Of a stretch of DNA of 64,000 bases, positions 37,340 through 46,814 are shown piece after piece. The notes below the pieces were generated by a model. The model ran no database searches. It was not told the DNA's origin and worked only from the letters and a program-made list of their open reading frames with translations. Each line of letters begins with the position of its first letter. Position 1 is the first letter of the stretch. The DNA is from Candidatus Gastranaerophilales bacterium (GTDB lineage Bacteria > Cyanobacteriota > Vampirovibrionia > Gastranaerophilales > CAJFVJ01): assembly GCA_944323485.1 (NCBI GenBank), contig CALUSR010000002.1, positions 397,712 to 461,711 on the forward strand, written 5' to 3'. The position numbers were made by a program, and so were the translations under genes.

Positions 37340-37792
37340 TTGAATAAAATAAAATTTAGCATATTAAATACACTAAAAATAAAACTTGAAAGCTGCAAAA
37401 TTACAGATATTTATTCTCCAATCATTCTAGAAATATTAAGAGCTGCATATAATTTTTCAGATGTAATAAAAGATAAAATGATAAAATTTTTAGAAGAAAA
37501 TGATTTTGAAATTGTTCAAATGTTACAGCATTTTTCTGATATTGGAATGTCTACCAACGGTAGTTTTTATAGTTTAAAGATAATTAGCATAGTCAATAAA
37601 CTTGGATTGAACTCTGAATATAAACAACGGCTGCTAAAAATAAAAGAAAATAAAGATATTATGAACAATCAACAGTTTATAAACTACTACTCTCATCCTG
37701 ACAAATTAGGTGATGTCAATGAAAAGTCTCATATTGTAGATAAATCTTTAGAGATAATTGAAGAATATATCTCATTACCTAAAAATGAGTGA
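37340..37792 (+). CDS. Hypothetical helical protein, start uncertain
   Basis: 150 residues from a TTG at 37340; no family recognised. Predicted mostly helical and Lys/Ile-rich (KIKFSILNTLKIKLESCKI, IVQMLQHFSDIG, SLEIIEEYISLPKNE). The same frame is open upstream to 37253 and reads LFVFIVYYQIFIIYNGSDVY, which looks like a real membrane anchor, but it has no ATG, GTG or good TTG. So the gene may use a rare start, or its 5' end may be frameshifted in the long A/T runs at 37226-37240. Confidence 0.5.
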   Translation: MNKIKFSILNTLKIKLESCKITDIYSPIILEILRAAYNFSDVIKDKMIKFLEENDFEIVQMLQHFSDIGMSTNGSFYSLKIISIVNKLGLNSEYKQRLLKIKENKDIMNNQQFINYYSHPDKLGDVNEKSHIVDKSLEIIEEYISLPKNE

Positions 37793-37986
37793 AATATTTC
37801 ACCTGTTTTTTAATAAGTTCTGAAAAAATGCTCAAACTATCTGCAACTTTTGCTCAAACTAAATGAACGATGACATTAACTTTTTTCCATGTGTAATCTT
37901 GAGATAATTTACAATTATCCACTCCTTAAAACACAAGTTTGTACACAAATCACAAAATGAGCAATTTTACATCTGCTTAGAAAATT

Positions 37987-40900
37987 TTATGCAGAACCAA
38001 AGATAATAATCGGCAAATCATTTTCTTGCGCATATTTTCTCAAAAATTCCGGAATTTTATGATATGGCTTATCATAGGCAAATACACCCTGAATTTTTGG
38101 TCTTGAAATGAGCATCTCATTGTACTGTCTGCCGCCTCTTCGTTTTGTTGCTTCCATTTCAGAGAAAGTTTCTTTGAGTGCTTTTGCAAAATCGCTGTCA
38201 ACTTTTGCTATGTCTGTCAAAGATTTACAGCCCTGAATTTTTTCTATTAACTTTGAATACTCATCATCATTGATATTCATCTTGGACTTAATCAGATCCG
38301 GGATATAATCTCTATACTTTGTTCTATCTCCTCTCCAGGCATCTTTTTCCACCCCATTGGTCTTTCTCTGTCCGTTGAAGAGATAATCGGATTTTAAGAG
38401 TTCTATCGATTTTCCATATCCTGACCCGAAATCAGTACAATAACCTGCATGGATATCATTCGTGTTTACATCGAGGATAAGCCCCTGTTTTCTGAATACT
38501 TTATAACTTTTCGGGTCAATATAAGATGTACTCAAGAGTGCTTCTGTATCAATAGTCGAAAAGGTATTGAACTTCTGCATCTGGGATTCATACTCAAGTG
38601 CATGGACAAGAGCTCTCCAGTTATCTTTCGTAGTACCCTTTTCAAAGCCGAGGAGTTCGAGGTTATCACCAGCTTTGTCCATATAAATGACAGTGTTTTT
38701 TATACCGTCAGCTTCTTTGAGGACACCGTTTTTTATCTGTGAAGCTTTAGGAATAACTGTTTGAGGGAGAACAATCTGAGATTCATGAATACGTTTGAGA
38801 TATTTATCAACAGTTGCGCTCATCTCATCAAGAGTTTTTTCATGATGTTTGAAGAATGAGCTGTCTTTTTTAACAGCTTGCATATCTGCTTTGCAAAGAA
38901 TTTTCGCAAGTTCAAAGGTATTTGTATGTCTTGCATCAAAAGCTATATCCTGAGCAATTCTTTGAATATCATCAGGCGTATTTTTCGGATGATTCAATCT
39001 ATCTAACCAGTTATGCGATTTGATGAGTTCATAGATTTTCAACTGCTGCTCTTCCGGGAGCTTCATTTTTTGTATTATATAATACGCATCAAAAGCGGAC
39101 TCCATAGGATGCATCGGATCTCTAAGCCCTTCTGCTTTTGTAATATCATGCAGCAGAGATGCTATTGATAAAACTTTCTTATCTTCTGCGGGAAGAGAAG
39201 CAAATCTCGGGTCTGATACAACTCCCTGCAGCACTTTCAGAGTATGCTTATCAAGAGAATAAGCATGTGTTTCATGCTGTGCCTTGCCTATCATCGACCG
39301 CAGCTCGGGAAGACCTTTCAAAATATCATTCAAATCTTTCTCAAAAGCTTTATCTACGCCTGCTACGGTAATCGGATTATGTTCTGAAAAATCAACGACA
39401 AGAGGTCTGATTTTTTCGATAACTTTTTTTGTTTTTTCATTGCTTATTTCTGCAAGTTTCTCTCCGTTGTTGAGGTTTATCGGATAACCTCTCAGTTTCC
39501 CATCAACGATTTCAAAACCGAAATAATCCATTACTTTTCGTTTTTCAAGGTCATCAAGTTTTTCCATCTGTTTTGATACACTATCAATAAAGTCTTGTCT
39601 TGAAATTTTCAAAGAAATGGAGGCTTTATCAAAATCAACTTTTTTGATGCTGCTATCAAGCCTTGAAAGACTATCTTCAAAGAATTTCTTATCCTGAGCA
39701 GATAGAGGTTTTGTATCAATACCTATTGATCTTGCAAGTTTGCTCAACAAAGCGCAGTATTCTTCCTGATTTTTGGGAAGAATAGGAGCTAAATCTGATG
39801 AAAAATCGAAAGATGCGGAATTATTCTTCACGAGTTTGTTCATAAGTTTTCTTTTTTCTGCCTGACTCAGCTCATTGATATTCTTCTTGCCGAGAAAATC
39901 TTCAAATCTGAGATAGGTTATAACATCATCTGAAGATTTAAGTTTTTTCAGAGTTTCTTCAGGTATTGAACTTAGTTTTTGAGAAACTTCTTTCAGGTCT
40001 ATATCAGAATCATCGACCAACTTATGTAGCAAGCGAAGATCAAAGAATTCAACAACTCTGTCACTCAAAGAATTATAAAATTTTGTCAGAGATTTGATAT
40101 TAACATCTTTATCACAAAGAAGTCGCTCAAGATAATAGGTATCCGTATAATCTTTTTCAACAGTACCTTTTTTCAGACTTTTGAGAAAATTGGCAGCATC
40201 TCTGAAATTTATCTCAGGATTATCGTTCAAAATAGTCGAGAAGTTTATAGTAGTACTCTTGCGAGGCAGTTCATCATTGATAAGTTTTCCAAGAGCCAAA
40301 AACCTTGAGGCATCCTGATAATCTCCTTTGTAGTACGTTACTATTCTAGCAATATCTGTTGAGTATATACCATCTGCATTTTTTGAAGCCATTTTGATGA
40401 AATTTTCAAACAAATCTTTGTCTATTTTTTCAGCAACGTCAAAGATATCTGAATAAAAATAGTTGCAAGGAGCTTTGGTGCGGTTAAAATTGCTGTCATA
40501 TCCGATAAAATTTTTCCCTGTGAGAACTCTCAGGTTGTTTTTCAAGTTATCATTTTTTGCGGCTCTATCTGCAATATCATCTAAAGACCAGCTACTTACA
40601 TAAGGTTCTAAAGCCGTTCTGAGTTCATCTGCTGTTTTCAGCTTATCAGAAAATCCATAATCCAGTTTCACATCTTTGATTGTCTCTGATATAGTCTTAT
40701 CAAGCTGTTTGACATTTGGAAAATCTTTTAGAAACGGTTCATGATTGAACTTTGGAGTAACAATTCTTCCTTTTTTCAGATTTGAAGCAAAAGCAATCGC
40801 TGCAGCTGCTGCCGCTGCTGCTGCAATGGCTAATTTTTTCTTTTTGCTTAACGGTTGTTCTGCCGTCTTCACCTGACCATTAATCTCTACGGTATCAGGT

Positions 40901-41010
40901 TTCGCCTCCTGCTGCAAAAAATAAGTATTATTAGACGCATTCATGATCCTGTTTGCATAAATCTTTGCTGCCTGCTCAAAATTTGACATAGCAACTTTAT
41001 TATTTTCCAT
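37987..41010 (-). CDS. Large HD-domain protein
   Basis: 1007 residues. Residues about 54-76 are a basic KKKK followed by a poly-Ala hydrophobic segment, a likely membrane anchor. Residues 80-560 are helical and unrecognised. An HD phosphohydrolase domain lies at about 575-730: HETHAYSLDKHTLKVL, then SLLHDITKAEG with the HD pair, then SHNWLDRLNH and LCKADMQAV. The last 200 residues (FRKQGLILDVNTNDIHAGYCTDFGSGYGKS, RRGGRQYNEMLISRPKIQGVFAY, ending NDLPIIIFGSA) are unrecognised. HD domains hydrolyse nucleotides or cyclic nucleotides; the substrate here is unknown. Confidence 0.75.
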   Translation of the reverse strand: MENNKVAMSNFEQAAKIYANRIMNASNNTYFLQQEAKPDTVEINGQVKTAEQPLSKKKKLAIAAAAAAAAAIAFASNLKKGRIVTPKFNHEPFLKDFPNVKQLDKTISETIKDVKLDYGFSDKLKTADELRTALEPYVSSWSLDDIADRAAKNDNLKNNLRVLTGKNFIGYDSNFNRTKAPCNYFYSDIFDVAEKIDKDLFENFIKMASKNADGIYSTDIARIVTYYKGDYQDASRFLALGKLINDELPRKSTTINFSTILNDNPEINFRDAANFLKSLKKGTVEKDYTDTYYLERLLCDKDVNIKSLTKFYNSLSDRVVEFFDLRLLHKLVDDSDIDLKEVSQKLSSIPEETLKKLKSSDDVITYLRFEDFLGKKNINELSQAEKRKLMNKLVKNNSASFDFSSDLAPILPKNQEEYCALLSKLARSIGIDTKPLSAQDKKFFEDSLSRLDSSIKKVDFDKASISLKISRQDFIDSVSKQMEKLDDLEKRKVMDYFGFEIVDGKLRGYPINLNNGEKLAEISNEKTKKVIEKIRPLVVDFSEHNPITVAGVDKAFEKDLNDILKGLPELRSMIGKAQHETHAYSLDKHTLKVLQGVVSDPRFASLPAEDKKVLSIASLLHDITKAEGLRDPMHPMESAFDAYYIIQKMKLPEEQQLKIYELIKSHNWLDRLNHPKNTPDDIQRIAQDIAFDARHTNTFELAKILCKADMQAVKKDSSFFKHHEKTLDEMSATVDKYLKRIHESQIVLPQTVIPKASQIKNGVLKEADGIKNTVIYMDKAGDNLELLGFEKGTTKDNWRALVHALEYESQMQKFNTFSTIDTEALLSTSYIDPKSYKVFRKQGLILDVNTNDIHAGYCTDFGSGYGKSIELLKSDYLFNGQRKTNGVEKDAWRGDRTKYRDYIPDLIKSKMNINDDEYSKLIEKIQGCKSLTDIAKVDSDFAKALKETFSEMEATKRRGGRQYNEMLISRPKIQGVFAYDKPYHKIPEFLRKYAQENDLPIIIFGSA

Positions 41011-41204
41011 AAAACTCCAAAATTTCTCCTCTGGTGACTATATTTATATAAAGTCATATACTAAATATTTATTGCTAAAAAATTTTTTTCACTCTGATTT
41101 TCCTTTCCCCATACCCGGTTTTTACTCCCCAAACACTGGTCAACCATCCGATTGTTATCCATCAAAAAACAGTCTAACCTTAAAATAAAGGGGGAGGAAT
41201 GATT

Positions 41205-41537
41205 ATGAAAAAACTGCTTATACTGATGTTCGCACTGCTCTTGGGCATGAACTCTGCTTATGCTGGTTCCTGCTCATGCAGAGAAAACTGTAGTTATAGA
41301 GTACAAAAAAGAATGCTTCATAATCATAAAATGATTAAAAACAAAGTTATCAACGCACAGGTGAAGGGAAAAATGCTTGCTATACAAGAGCTCGCAAAAT
41401 CAGACTACTGCAATAATCCTGAAACGAAACAAAAAATAAGATGCTATCAAAAGCAGATTGAAGATTTAACAAACCAGAAAATTTTTCTGAGAAAAGAATA
41501 CAGAGAATCTCTGAGGAAACTGAAGGCTTCTCGTTAG
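41205..41537 (+). CDS. Small secreted Cys-containing protein
   Basis: 110 residues. I chose the ATG at 41205 because GGAGG lies 7 nt before it; an ATG at 41199 touches that site. Signal peptide MKKLLILMFALLLGMNSAYA, then a short CSCRENC cluster and a basic, helical body (LHNHKMIKNKVINAQVKGKMLAIQEL). Family unknown. The last 4 bp overlap the convergent apeR. The purine-rich ribosome site GGGGAGGA is complementary to the candidate sRNA loop at 27394-27406. Confidence 0.75.
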   Translation: MKKLLILMFALLLGMNSAYAGSCSCRENCSYRVQKRMLHNHKMIKNKVINAQVKGKMLAIQELAKSDYCNNPETKQKIRCYQKQIEDLTNQKIFLRKEYRESLRKLKASR

Positions 41538-42760
41538 TCAACTTTCTTAAATATCAAAGACGTATTAATCCCCCCGAAAGCAAAGTTATTTGACATAATA
41601 ATTTTTGTATCAATCTCTCTTCCGCTGCCTGTGATGTAATCAAGCGGAGCACAGTTTGCATCAACGTTCTCAAGATTTAATGTCGGCGCATACCACCCGC
41701 TATTCATCATCTCAAGAGATAGAATTGCCTCTATCGCACCGCAGGCACCGAGAGTATGCCCTGTATAACTTTTTAAGGAACTAATCGGCACATTCCTTTT
41801 GAATACATCATAAGTCGCTGTACTCTCAGCAACATCCCCCTGAAGAGTTGCCGTACCATGGGCATTGACATAACCTATATCATCAGGAGATATACCGGCA
41901 TCTTTTATTGCAAGCTCAAGAGCCTTCCCCATTGTTTCATGACAAGGATTTGTAATGTGAGAGCCGTCAGTAGATGTGCCAAAGCCTATTATCTCAGCAT
42001 AAATCTTTGCTCCACGTCTTTTTGCGTGTTCATACTCTTCAAGTATCAACGTCCCCGCACCTTCTCCGAGAACAAGACCGTCACGATTCGCATCAAACGG
42101 AGATGGAGTAAGTTCAGGGGTATCATTTTTCAGGCTTGTTGCATACAGCGTATCAAAAATCGCAACATGCGACTCATGCAGTTCCTCTGCGCCGCCTGCA
42201 ATCATCACTGTTTCATAACCGTGTTTTATTGTTTCATATGCATATCCGATGCCCATAGCTCCAGAGGTACAGGCTGTCGATGTCGGGACAAGCCTTCCTT
42301 TTGTCTTGAAATACAACGATATATTCACTGTTGTTGTCTGAGGCATCATCTTTATATAAGACCCCGAGTTTACGCAGCGGACTTTTTTTTCAACCTCCAT
42401 TGTATAAAAATCAATGATTGACTCGAGAGAACCTGAAGAAGAACCGTAGCTGACTCCTGTTTCTCCGTTTGATATAATCTCTTCTCCCAAAAGCCCTGCA
42501 TCTTTCAGAGCTTCTTCAGAAACAGCCGTGCTCATATAGGCAACACGTCCCATTGTTCGCAAAACTTTACGGTTAAAATGCTCGGGAATAACAAAATCTC
42601 TGACAGGGGCTGCAAGACGGGTATTCATATTCTGAAATTCATCAAGTTTATCCCAGTGAATAACGCAATTTTGAAACTTCTTTAAATTAGAAAAAGCAGT
42701 ATCAACACTGCACCCGAGAGGACTTGCAAGCGCCATGCCTGTAACAACAACTCTTTTCAA
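41534..42760 (-). CDS. apeR: Beta-ketoacyl-ACP synthase of the aryl-polyene cluster (ApeR-like)
   Basis: 408 residues, FabF fold with an intact triad: Cys164 in TACTSGAMG, His301 in NAHGTATLQGD and His335 in YTGHTLGACGA. Two separate full KS genes in one cluster (this and the one at 43952) plus a half-KS at 45198 are typical of APE loci, where one KS extends the polyene. Fourth gene of the minus-strand O-P-Q-R block; it overlaps apeQ by 4 bp. The assignment to R rather than O is by gene order. Confidence 0.88.
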   Translation of the reverse strand: MKRVVVTGMALASPLGCSVDTAFSNLKKFQNCVIHWDKLDEFQNMNTRLAAPVRDFVIPEHFNRKVLRTMGRVAYMSTAVSEEALKDAGLLGEEIISNGETGVSYGSSSGSLESIIDFYTMEVEKKVRCVNSGSYIKMMPQTTTVNISLYFKTKGRLVPTSTACTSGAMGIGYAYETIKHGYETVMIAGGAEELHESHVAIFDTLYATSLKNDTPELTPSPFDANRDGLVLGEGAGTLILEEYEHAKRRGAKIYAEIIGFGTSTDGSHITNPCHETMGKALELAIKDAGISPDDIGYVNAHGTATLQGDVAESTATYDVFKRNVPISSLKSYTGHTLGACGAIEAILSLEMMNSGWYAPTLNLENVDANCAPLDYITGSGREIDTKIIMSNNFAFGGINTSLIFKKVD

Positions 42761-43491
42761 CGATACATTCCTCCGTTTACAGCGATTACCTGACCGGTAA
42801 TATAAGAAGCATCCTCACCCATAAGATAGTTAACAAGACTTGCGACCTCTTTTGCTGTCCCTAACCTTCTCATGGGAATCATCTTCTTCACTTCATCAAC
42901 AGGTATGCCTTCTATCATCTCAGTATCAATCACTCCAGGAGCAACACAGTTGACGGTAATTCCCCTTTTTGCAAGTTCAAGGCTGAGCGCTTTTGTAGCT
43001 CCTATTATTCCAGCTTTTGATGCACTGTAGTTTACCTGTCCTCTGTTGCCTGCCTGCCCTGAAATTGATGACATCGTGACAATTCGTCCTCGTATTCTGT
43101 TTTCAATCATAGACATAACAACCGGTTTCAAAACATTGTAAAAACCACCCAAATTTGTGTTCAAAACATTATCCCACTCTTCATCTTCCATCACCGGGAA
43201 GACATTGTCCCTTGCAATTCCGGCGTTCAAAACAACACCGTAATAAGCTCCGTGTTGTTCCATATCTTTTGAGAGGACATCATGACTCTGTTTTCTATCA
43301 CTGACATCGAACTGCAAAATTCTTACACTGTTTCCTAATAATTCAATTTCTTTTTTCACCTCTTCGGCTTTTGAAATATTTTTGTTGCAATGCAGAACAA
43401 TCTCAACATCACTGTTGTTTTTTGCAATATAAAGAGCTGTTTCTCTGCCGATGCCACGGCTTGAACCCGTTATTAAAATATTTTTACCCAT
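42757..43491 (-). CDS. apeQ: 3-ketoacyl-ACP reductase of the aryl-polyene cluster (ApeQ/FabG-like)
   Basis: 244 residues, classical SDR: ITGSSRGIGRE, LNAGIARDN, catalytic SSISGQAGNRGQVNYSASK and PGVIDTEM. The C-terminus ITGQVIAVNGGMYR is FabG-like. It reduces the beta-keto group in each elongation round. It lies between the dehydratase and a ketosynthase. Confidence 0.9.
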   Translation of the reverse strand: MGKNILITGSSRGIGRETALYIAKNNSDVEIVLHCNKNISKAEEVKKEIELLGNSVRILQFDVSDRKQSHDVLSKDMEQHGAYYGVVLNAGIARDNVFPVMEDEEWDNVLNTNLGGFYNVLKPVVMSMIENRIRGRIVTMSSISGQAGNRGQVNYSASKAGIIGATKALSLELAKRGITVNCVAPGVIDTEMIEGIPVDEVKKMIPMRRLGTAKEVASLVNYLMGEDASYITGQVIAVNGGMYR

Positions 43492-43502
43492 TGATAAACC
43501 CG

Positions 43503-43952
43503 CTACATTGTTAAAGTTTCAACATCTTGAGGCAAATAAACATTTACCGTTGCTCTTGCGCACTCAATATTATCATTATAAATAAAACAATCGAACGAAA
43601 CAAGCTCATTATCCGAAAAAATCCGATTAGCAACGATTTTATATGTTTTGCCGAGCTCAAATTTTTCAAGACTGCAGTTATATTGTCTGCTGCCCAAAAG
43701 ATAGCCTATCCTCGGTTTTTTCTGGCCGTTCTCAAAATACGCATAACACCCGACTGTCTGCGCCATAAATTCAATTCCGACAAGCGGTGATATCCCCCCT
43801 AATGTCCCGTCATAAAAGATTTTATCTTCCCGAACGGTAACAGATGATGTCACAACATGTTTTTCCATATCAACCTCCAACAGCTCATCAAGAACTATCA
43901 TCGGATAATTATGCGGAAGGATTTTTTCGAGATTTTTTTCGTTAATATGCAT
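43503..43952 (-). CDS. apeP: 3-hydroxyacyl-ACP dehydratase, hot-dog fold (ApeP-like)
   Basis: 149 residues. The ATG at 43952 overlaps the apeO stop as TGATG, with GGGGGCGAG just before it; the GTG three bases upstream is less likely. FabZ-like motif LPHNYPMIVLDELLEV (active His), then SPLVGIEFMAQTVGCYAYF. It dehydrates the hydroxyacyl-ACP to build conjugated double bonds together with the ApeI-like domain at 47523-49157. Confidence 0.88.
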   Translation of the reverse strand: MHINEKNLEKILPHNYPMIVLDELLEVDMEKHVVTSSVTVREDKIFYDGTLGGISPLVGIEFMAQTVGCYAYFENGQKKPRIGYLLGSRQYNCSLEKFELGKTYKIVANRIFSDNELVSFDCFIYNDNIECARATVNVYLPQDVETLTM

Positions 43953-45100
43953 CACTCGCCCCCAAGTATCATCACGGCATTTGACCCGCCAAAGCCAAAG
44001 GCGTTGTTCATTACATATTTTATATTATCGGCTCTCTGTCCGTATTTGACAAGAGAAATAACAGGAAGCTTGTCATCATAAACATTATCATAACGATGAG
44101 GGAGAAGATAATGTTCTTTATTAATCGACTTATCAAGAATCGCACAGCATAAAGCGGACTCAAGAGCTGCCGACGCCCCGAGGCAATGTCCTGTCTGAGA
44201 TTTCGTTGAGCTTGCGGGAACTTTATCTCCAAAAACTCTATAAACAGCATTCGCTTCCATCAAATCGTTGGTAACCGTTCCTGTGCCGTGCAGATTGATA
44301 TAATCTATATCCCCTCTATCAAGCCCGCTGTCCTCAAGAGCAAGTTCTATTGCTCTTGAAGATTGAATACCTTCCGGATCAGGCGTTGCACAATGGTAAG
44401 CATCTGATGTTTCGCCTATTCCGCAGAGTTTTATCGAATTAGCAGAAGTTTTTTCTTTCTCTAGCAAAAACAACGCTCCGCCTTCACCGATATTTATTCC
44501 GTTTCTGTTCTTGCTGAAAGGAATTGTCTGCTCGCCTGATAATATTTCAAGCGAGTGAAATCCATACACAGGTGTCCTGCTCACAGAATCAACTCCACCG
44601 ACAATTACGGCGTCGCAAACATCATGAGAAAGAAGTCTGCGTGCCGTCGAAAAAGCCTTAATCCCCGAAGTGCACGCTGATGAAATTCCGCAGAAAAAGC
44701 CCGTCAAACCGAGATATTTCCTCAAAAAGGCAGCAGGATTACCTATTTGAGCAAGGTCAACATCTCCCCTGAGTGCATATTCATCAACACCCGAATTTGT
44801 CGACGCAATCACCACGCCGACTCTGCTTTTATCATACTTTGTCAAAGCAGTGTTTATTTCGTTTTCAATCTTCTCGAAACAATGCAGCAATATGCTGTTG
44901 CAGCGGGTGTTGTACTTTTCATCATCTATTTTGGGCAGAGAAGTTTTTATCTCTCCGAAATAAAACGGTTCTCCTCTTATAACAGTATCATCCAAAGTCA
45001 AAAAGTTTGAGCGCTCATCAAGTGCATGAAAAAACATTGATGAAATATCATCTCCAAGGTTTGATACAGCGCTGTAAGAATTTATGTAGACTCCGTTCAT
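43952..45100 (-). CDS. apeO: Beta-ketoacyl-ACP synthase of the aryl-polyene cluster (ApeO-like)
   Basis: 382 residues, KS fold with an intact triad: Cys143 in SSACTSGIKAF, His271 in NLHGTGTVTNDL and His305 in QTGHCLGAS. In the characterised E. coli cluster ApeO pairs with the half-KS ApeC; here the ApeC-like gene is divergent, 97 bp away. This fits a KS/chain-length-factor-like pair. First gene of the minus block. Confidence 0.88.
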   Translation of the reverse strand: MNGVYINSYSAVSNLGDDISSMFFHALDERSNFLTLDDTVIRGEPFYFGEIKTSLPKIDDEKYNTRCNSILLHCFEKIENEINTALTKYDKSRVGVVIASTNSGVDEYALRGDVDLAQIGNPAAFLRKYLGLTGFFCGISSACTSGIKAFSTARRLLSHDVCDAVIVGGVDSVSRTPVYGFHSLEILSGEQTIPFSKNRNGINIGEGGALFLLEKEKTSANSIKLCGIGETSDAYHCATPDPEGIQSSRAIELALEDSGLDRGDIDYINLHGTGTVTNDLMEANAVYRVFGDKVPASSTKSQTGHCLGASAALESALCCAILDKSINKEHYLLPHRYDNVYDDKLPVISLVKYGQRADNIKYVMNNAFGFGGSNAVMILGGE

Positions 45101-45197
45101 AAGGAAAGAGCGTCCTCTTTTGATAAAAAAACAAATTTATAATAAAATAAATATTACCATAAACCGTAGAAAATTTTATTGAGAGTCTGAGTAAAAC

Positions 45198-45743
45198 TTG
45201 AAATTTTGTATAAAAACATATTGCACAAAAAACGCAAAGAGCACAGATGTATCATTTTTGCACCCGATGGCAAGAAGAAAACTCACGCCCGTTGACAAAA
45301 CAGCCCTTTGCATAATGAATGAATGTTTTTCGAGTTTGGATGAAAAAAATCGAAACATCAAAATCGTCTTCGCCTCTCAATACGGAGAACTCGATAACCT
45401 GAACAAACTCATAAAACAATACACCGAAGAAAATGAAGTTTCTCCAGCAACATTCAGCGGTTCAGTACACAACAGCGCAGTAGGGCAATTCTCTCTTCTG
45501 AACAAAATCACAAAAAGCTATAACTCCGTTTCTGCAGAAGATGTCACTTTTAGCGCAGGTTTGATAGAAGCAGTGCTGAGTGCTGATGATGATTATGTTT
45601 TATACTGTTTTTGCGATGCGCTGACTCCAGATACAGCCCATGGTTTTGGGTGCATTATCAACCCACATGGAAAAGCAAATGCAGAGCTTATTGGAAACAA
45701 ACTCTACAAAACAGATGACGGAGATTCACAATGCATCTTTTGA
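45198..45743 (+). CDS. apeC: KS N-terminal-like partner protein (ApeC-like)
   Basis: 181 residues, matching the stand-alone 'beta-ketoacyl synthase N-terminal' family: HPMARRKLTPVDKTALCIMNECF, IVFASQYGELDNLNKLI, SPATFSGSVHNSAVGQFSLLNK and VLYCFCDA. It lacks a KS active-site Cys context, so it is a non-catalytic partner. It starts at TTG 45198 (gaGAGTctgag upstream), because the next ATG (45268) would remove a conserved N-terminus. Overlaps apeD by 13 bp. Confidence 0.85.
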   Translation: MKFCIKTYCTKNAKSTDVSFLHPMARRKLTPVDKTALCIMNECFSSLDEKNRNIKIVFASQYGELDNLNKLIKQYTEENEVSPATFSGSVHNSAVGQFSLLNKITKSYNSVSAEDVTFSAGLIEAVLSADDDYVLYCFCDALTPDTAHGFGCIINPHGKANAELIGNKLYKTDDGDSQCIF

Positions 45744-46495
45744 GAAGAGTGTGGAGAAGTGTTTTGATATCCTTCTTATTCTCTGTCTTCGGCATCGGTG
45801 CCATTCTCATCAACTATTTTATTTTTCCGATTATTTCCGTCTTTGTAAAAAAAGGCAACAGACGTCAAAAATTCTGCAAAACAATTCACAAAACCTGGAA
45901 ATACTTTACCGAGCTGATGAAAAAAACAGGACTGATAAAAGTCAACTTTACAAATCCTGACAAACTCGAAAACCTGCATGGAAAAATCATCGTCGCAAAT
46001 CACCCGAGTTTTATTGATATAGTTATCCTAATCGGCTTTCTACCAAATACCCTGTGCATTGCAAAAAAAGAAATAAAAAGAAACCTTGTCATGGGAAACA
46101 TCGTCAAATCACTTTATCTCATAAACGATGAAGATAACGCCGAAATGCTCGAAGAATCATCAGAAATTCTGAACCAAGGCTACAACATCATAATCTTCCC
46201 GACAGGAACAAGAACAACAGATGGCGAAGACCTGAAGCTCCATAAAGGGGCTGCTGTTATGGCTCTGCATACAGGTGCAGATATAATCCCAATACACATC
46301 AGCTGTGATACAAAATTTCTTGCAAAACATCAAAAATTTTATGACGCAGGGGATAAAACACCAACCTATACAATAACCGTCAACAACGAAATAAAAATTT
46401 CCGACTTTGAAGAACAAAATCTCTCGCAAATTCAGAAGAGAAACCGTGTAAACCAGGCTATAAAAGAAAAAATCAAATCAGCTTCAATGAATTGA
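45731..46495 (+). CDS. apeD: PlsC-type acyltransferase (ApeD-like)
   Basis: 254 residues. An N-terminal membrane helix (about 10-35) and the lysophosphatidate acyltransferase motifs NHPSFIDIV (NHxSxxD, residues about 95-103), FPTGTRTTDG (FPEGTR-like) and VIPIHIS-like ADIIPIHIS. In APE clusters this class is thought to move the polyene or starter acyl group onto a membrane acceptor. A promoter for the downstream genes lies over its 3' end. Confidence 0.88.
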   Translation: MHLLRRVWRSVLISFLFSVFGIGAILINYFIFPIISVFVKKGNRRQKFCKTIHKTWKYFTELMKKTGLIKVNFTNPDKLENLHGKIIVANHPSFIDIVILIGFLPNTLCIAKKEIKRNLVMGNIVKSLYLINDEDNAEMLEESSEILNQGYNIIIFPTGTRTTDGEDLKLHKGAAVMALHTGADIIPIHISCDTKFLAKHQKFYDAGDKTPTYTITVNNEIKISDFEEQNLSQIQKRNRVNQAIKEKIKSASMN

Positions 46496-46520
46496 CTTTG
46501 TGTGTTGTTTAGGCTATAAA
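46492..46520 (+). promoter_or_regulatory. Internal promoter before the ACP genes
   Basis: TTGACT (46492-46497) and TATAAA (46515-46520) are exactly 17 nt apart. The first ACP begins about 20 nt later with AAAGGA before its ATG, which would give extra expression of the ACPs and downstream genes. Confidence 0.65.
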
Positions 46521-46540
46521 ATATAGTAAAAGGACAGATT

Positions 46541-46798
46541 ATGACGCTGGAAGATGAATTAAAAAAACTTATTATAGACGTGCTGGAGCTTGAAGATATC
46601 ACTCCTGATGATATCAATACTGATGAAGCTCTTTTTATCGACGGGCTTGGGCTTGATTCAATTGATGCCCTCGAACTCGGTATGGCTCTGAAAAAGAAAT
46701 ACAACCTCAAAATGGGGACTGACAAAGAGCAAAACCAGAAACATTTCTATTCCGTCAAAACACTTGCAGATTTTATCAGAAGCCAGCAAACAAATTAA
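46541..46798 (+). CDS. apeE: Acyl carrier protein 1 (ApeE-like)
   Basis: 85 residues, acidic. Phosphopantetheine site GLDSIDALEL with Ser at about residue 40. Larger spacing before the last helix (TDKEQNQKHFYSVKTLADFI) is typical of APE ACPs. It probably carries the growing polyene; activated by the PPTase at 52157. Confidence 0.9.
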   Translation: MTLEDELKKLIIDVLELEDITPDDINTDEALFIDGLGLDSIDALELGMALKKKYNLKMGTDKEQNQKHFYSVKTLADFIRSQQTN

Positions 46799-46814
46799 AA
46801 ACCCGAGGATTAAG

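Noticed and set aside
44020..44040. GCCGATAA on the minus strand resembling a second sigma-28 promoter
   Set aside because: It lies inside the apeO coding sequence and no TAAAGTTT-like box is found 11 nt upstream.
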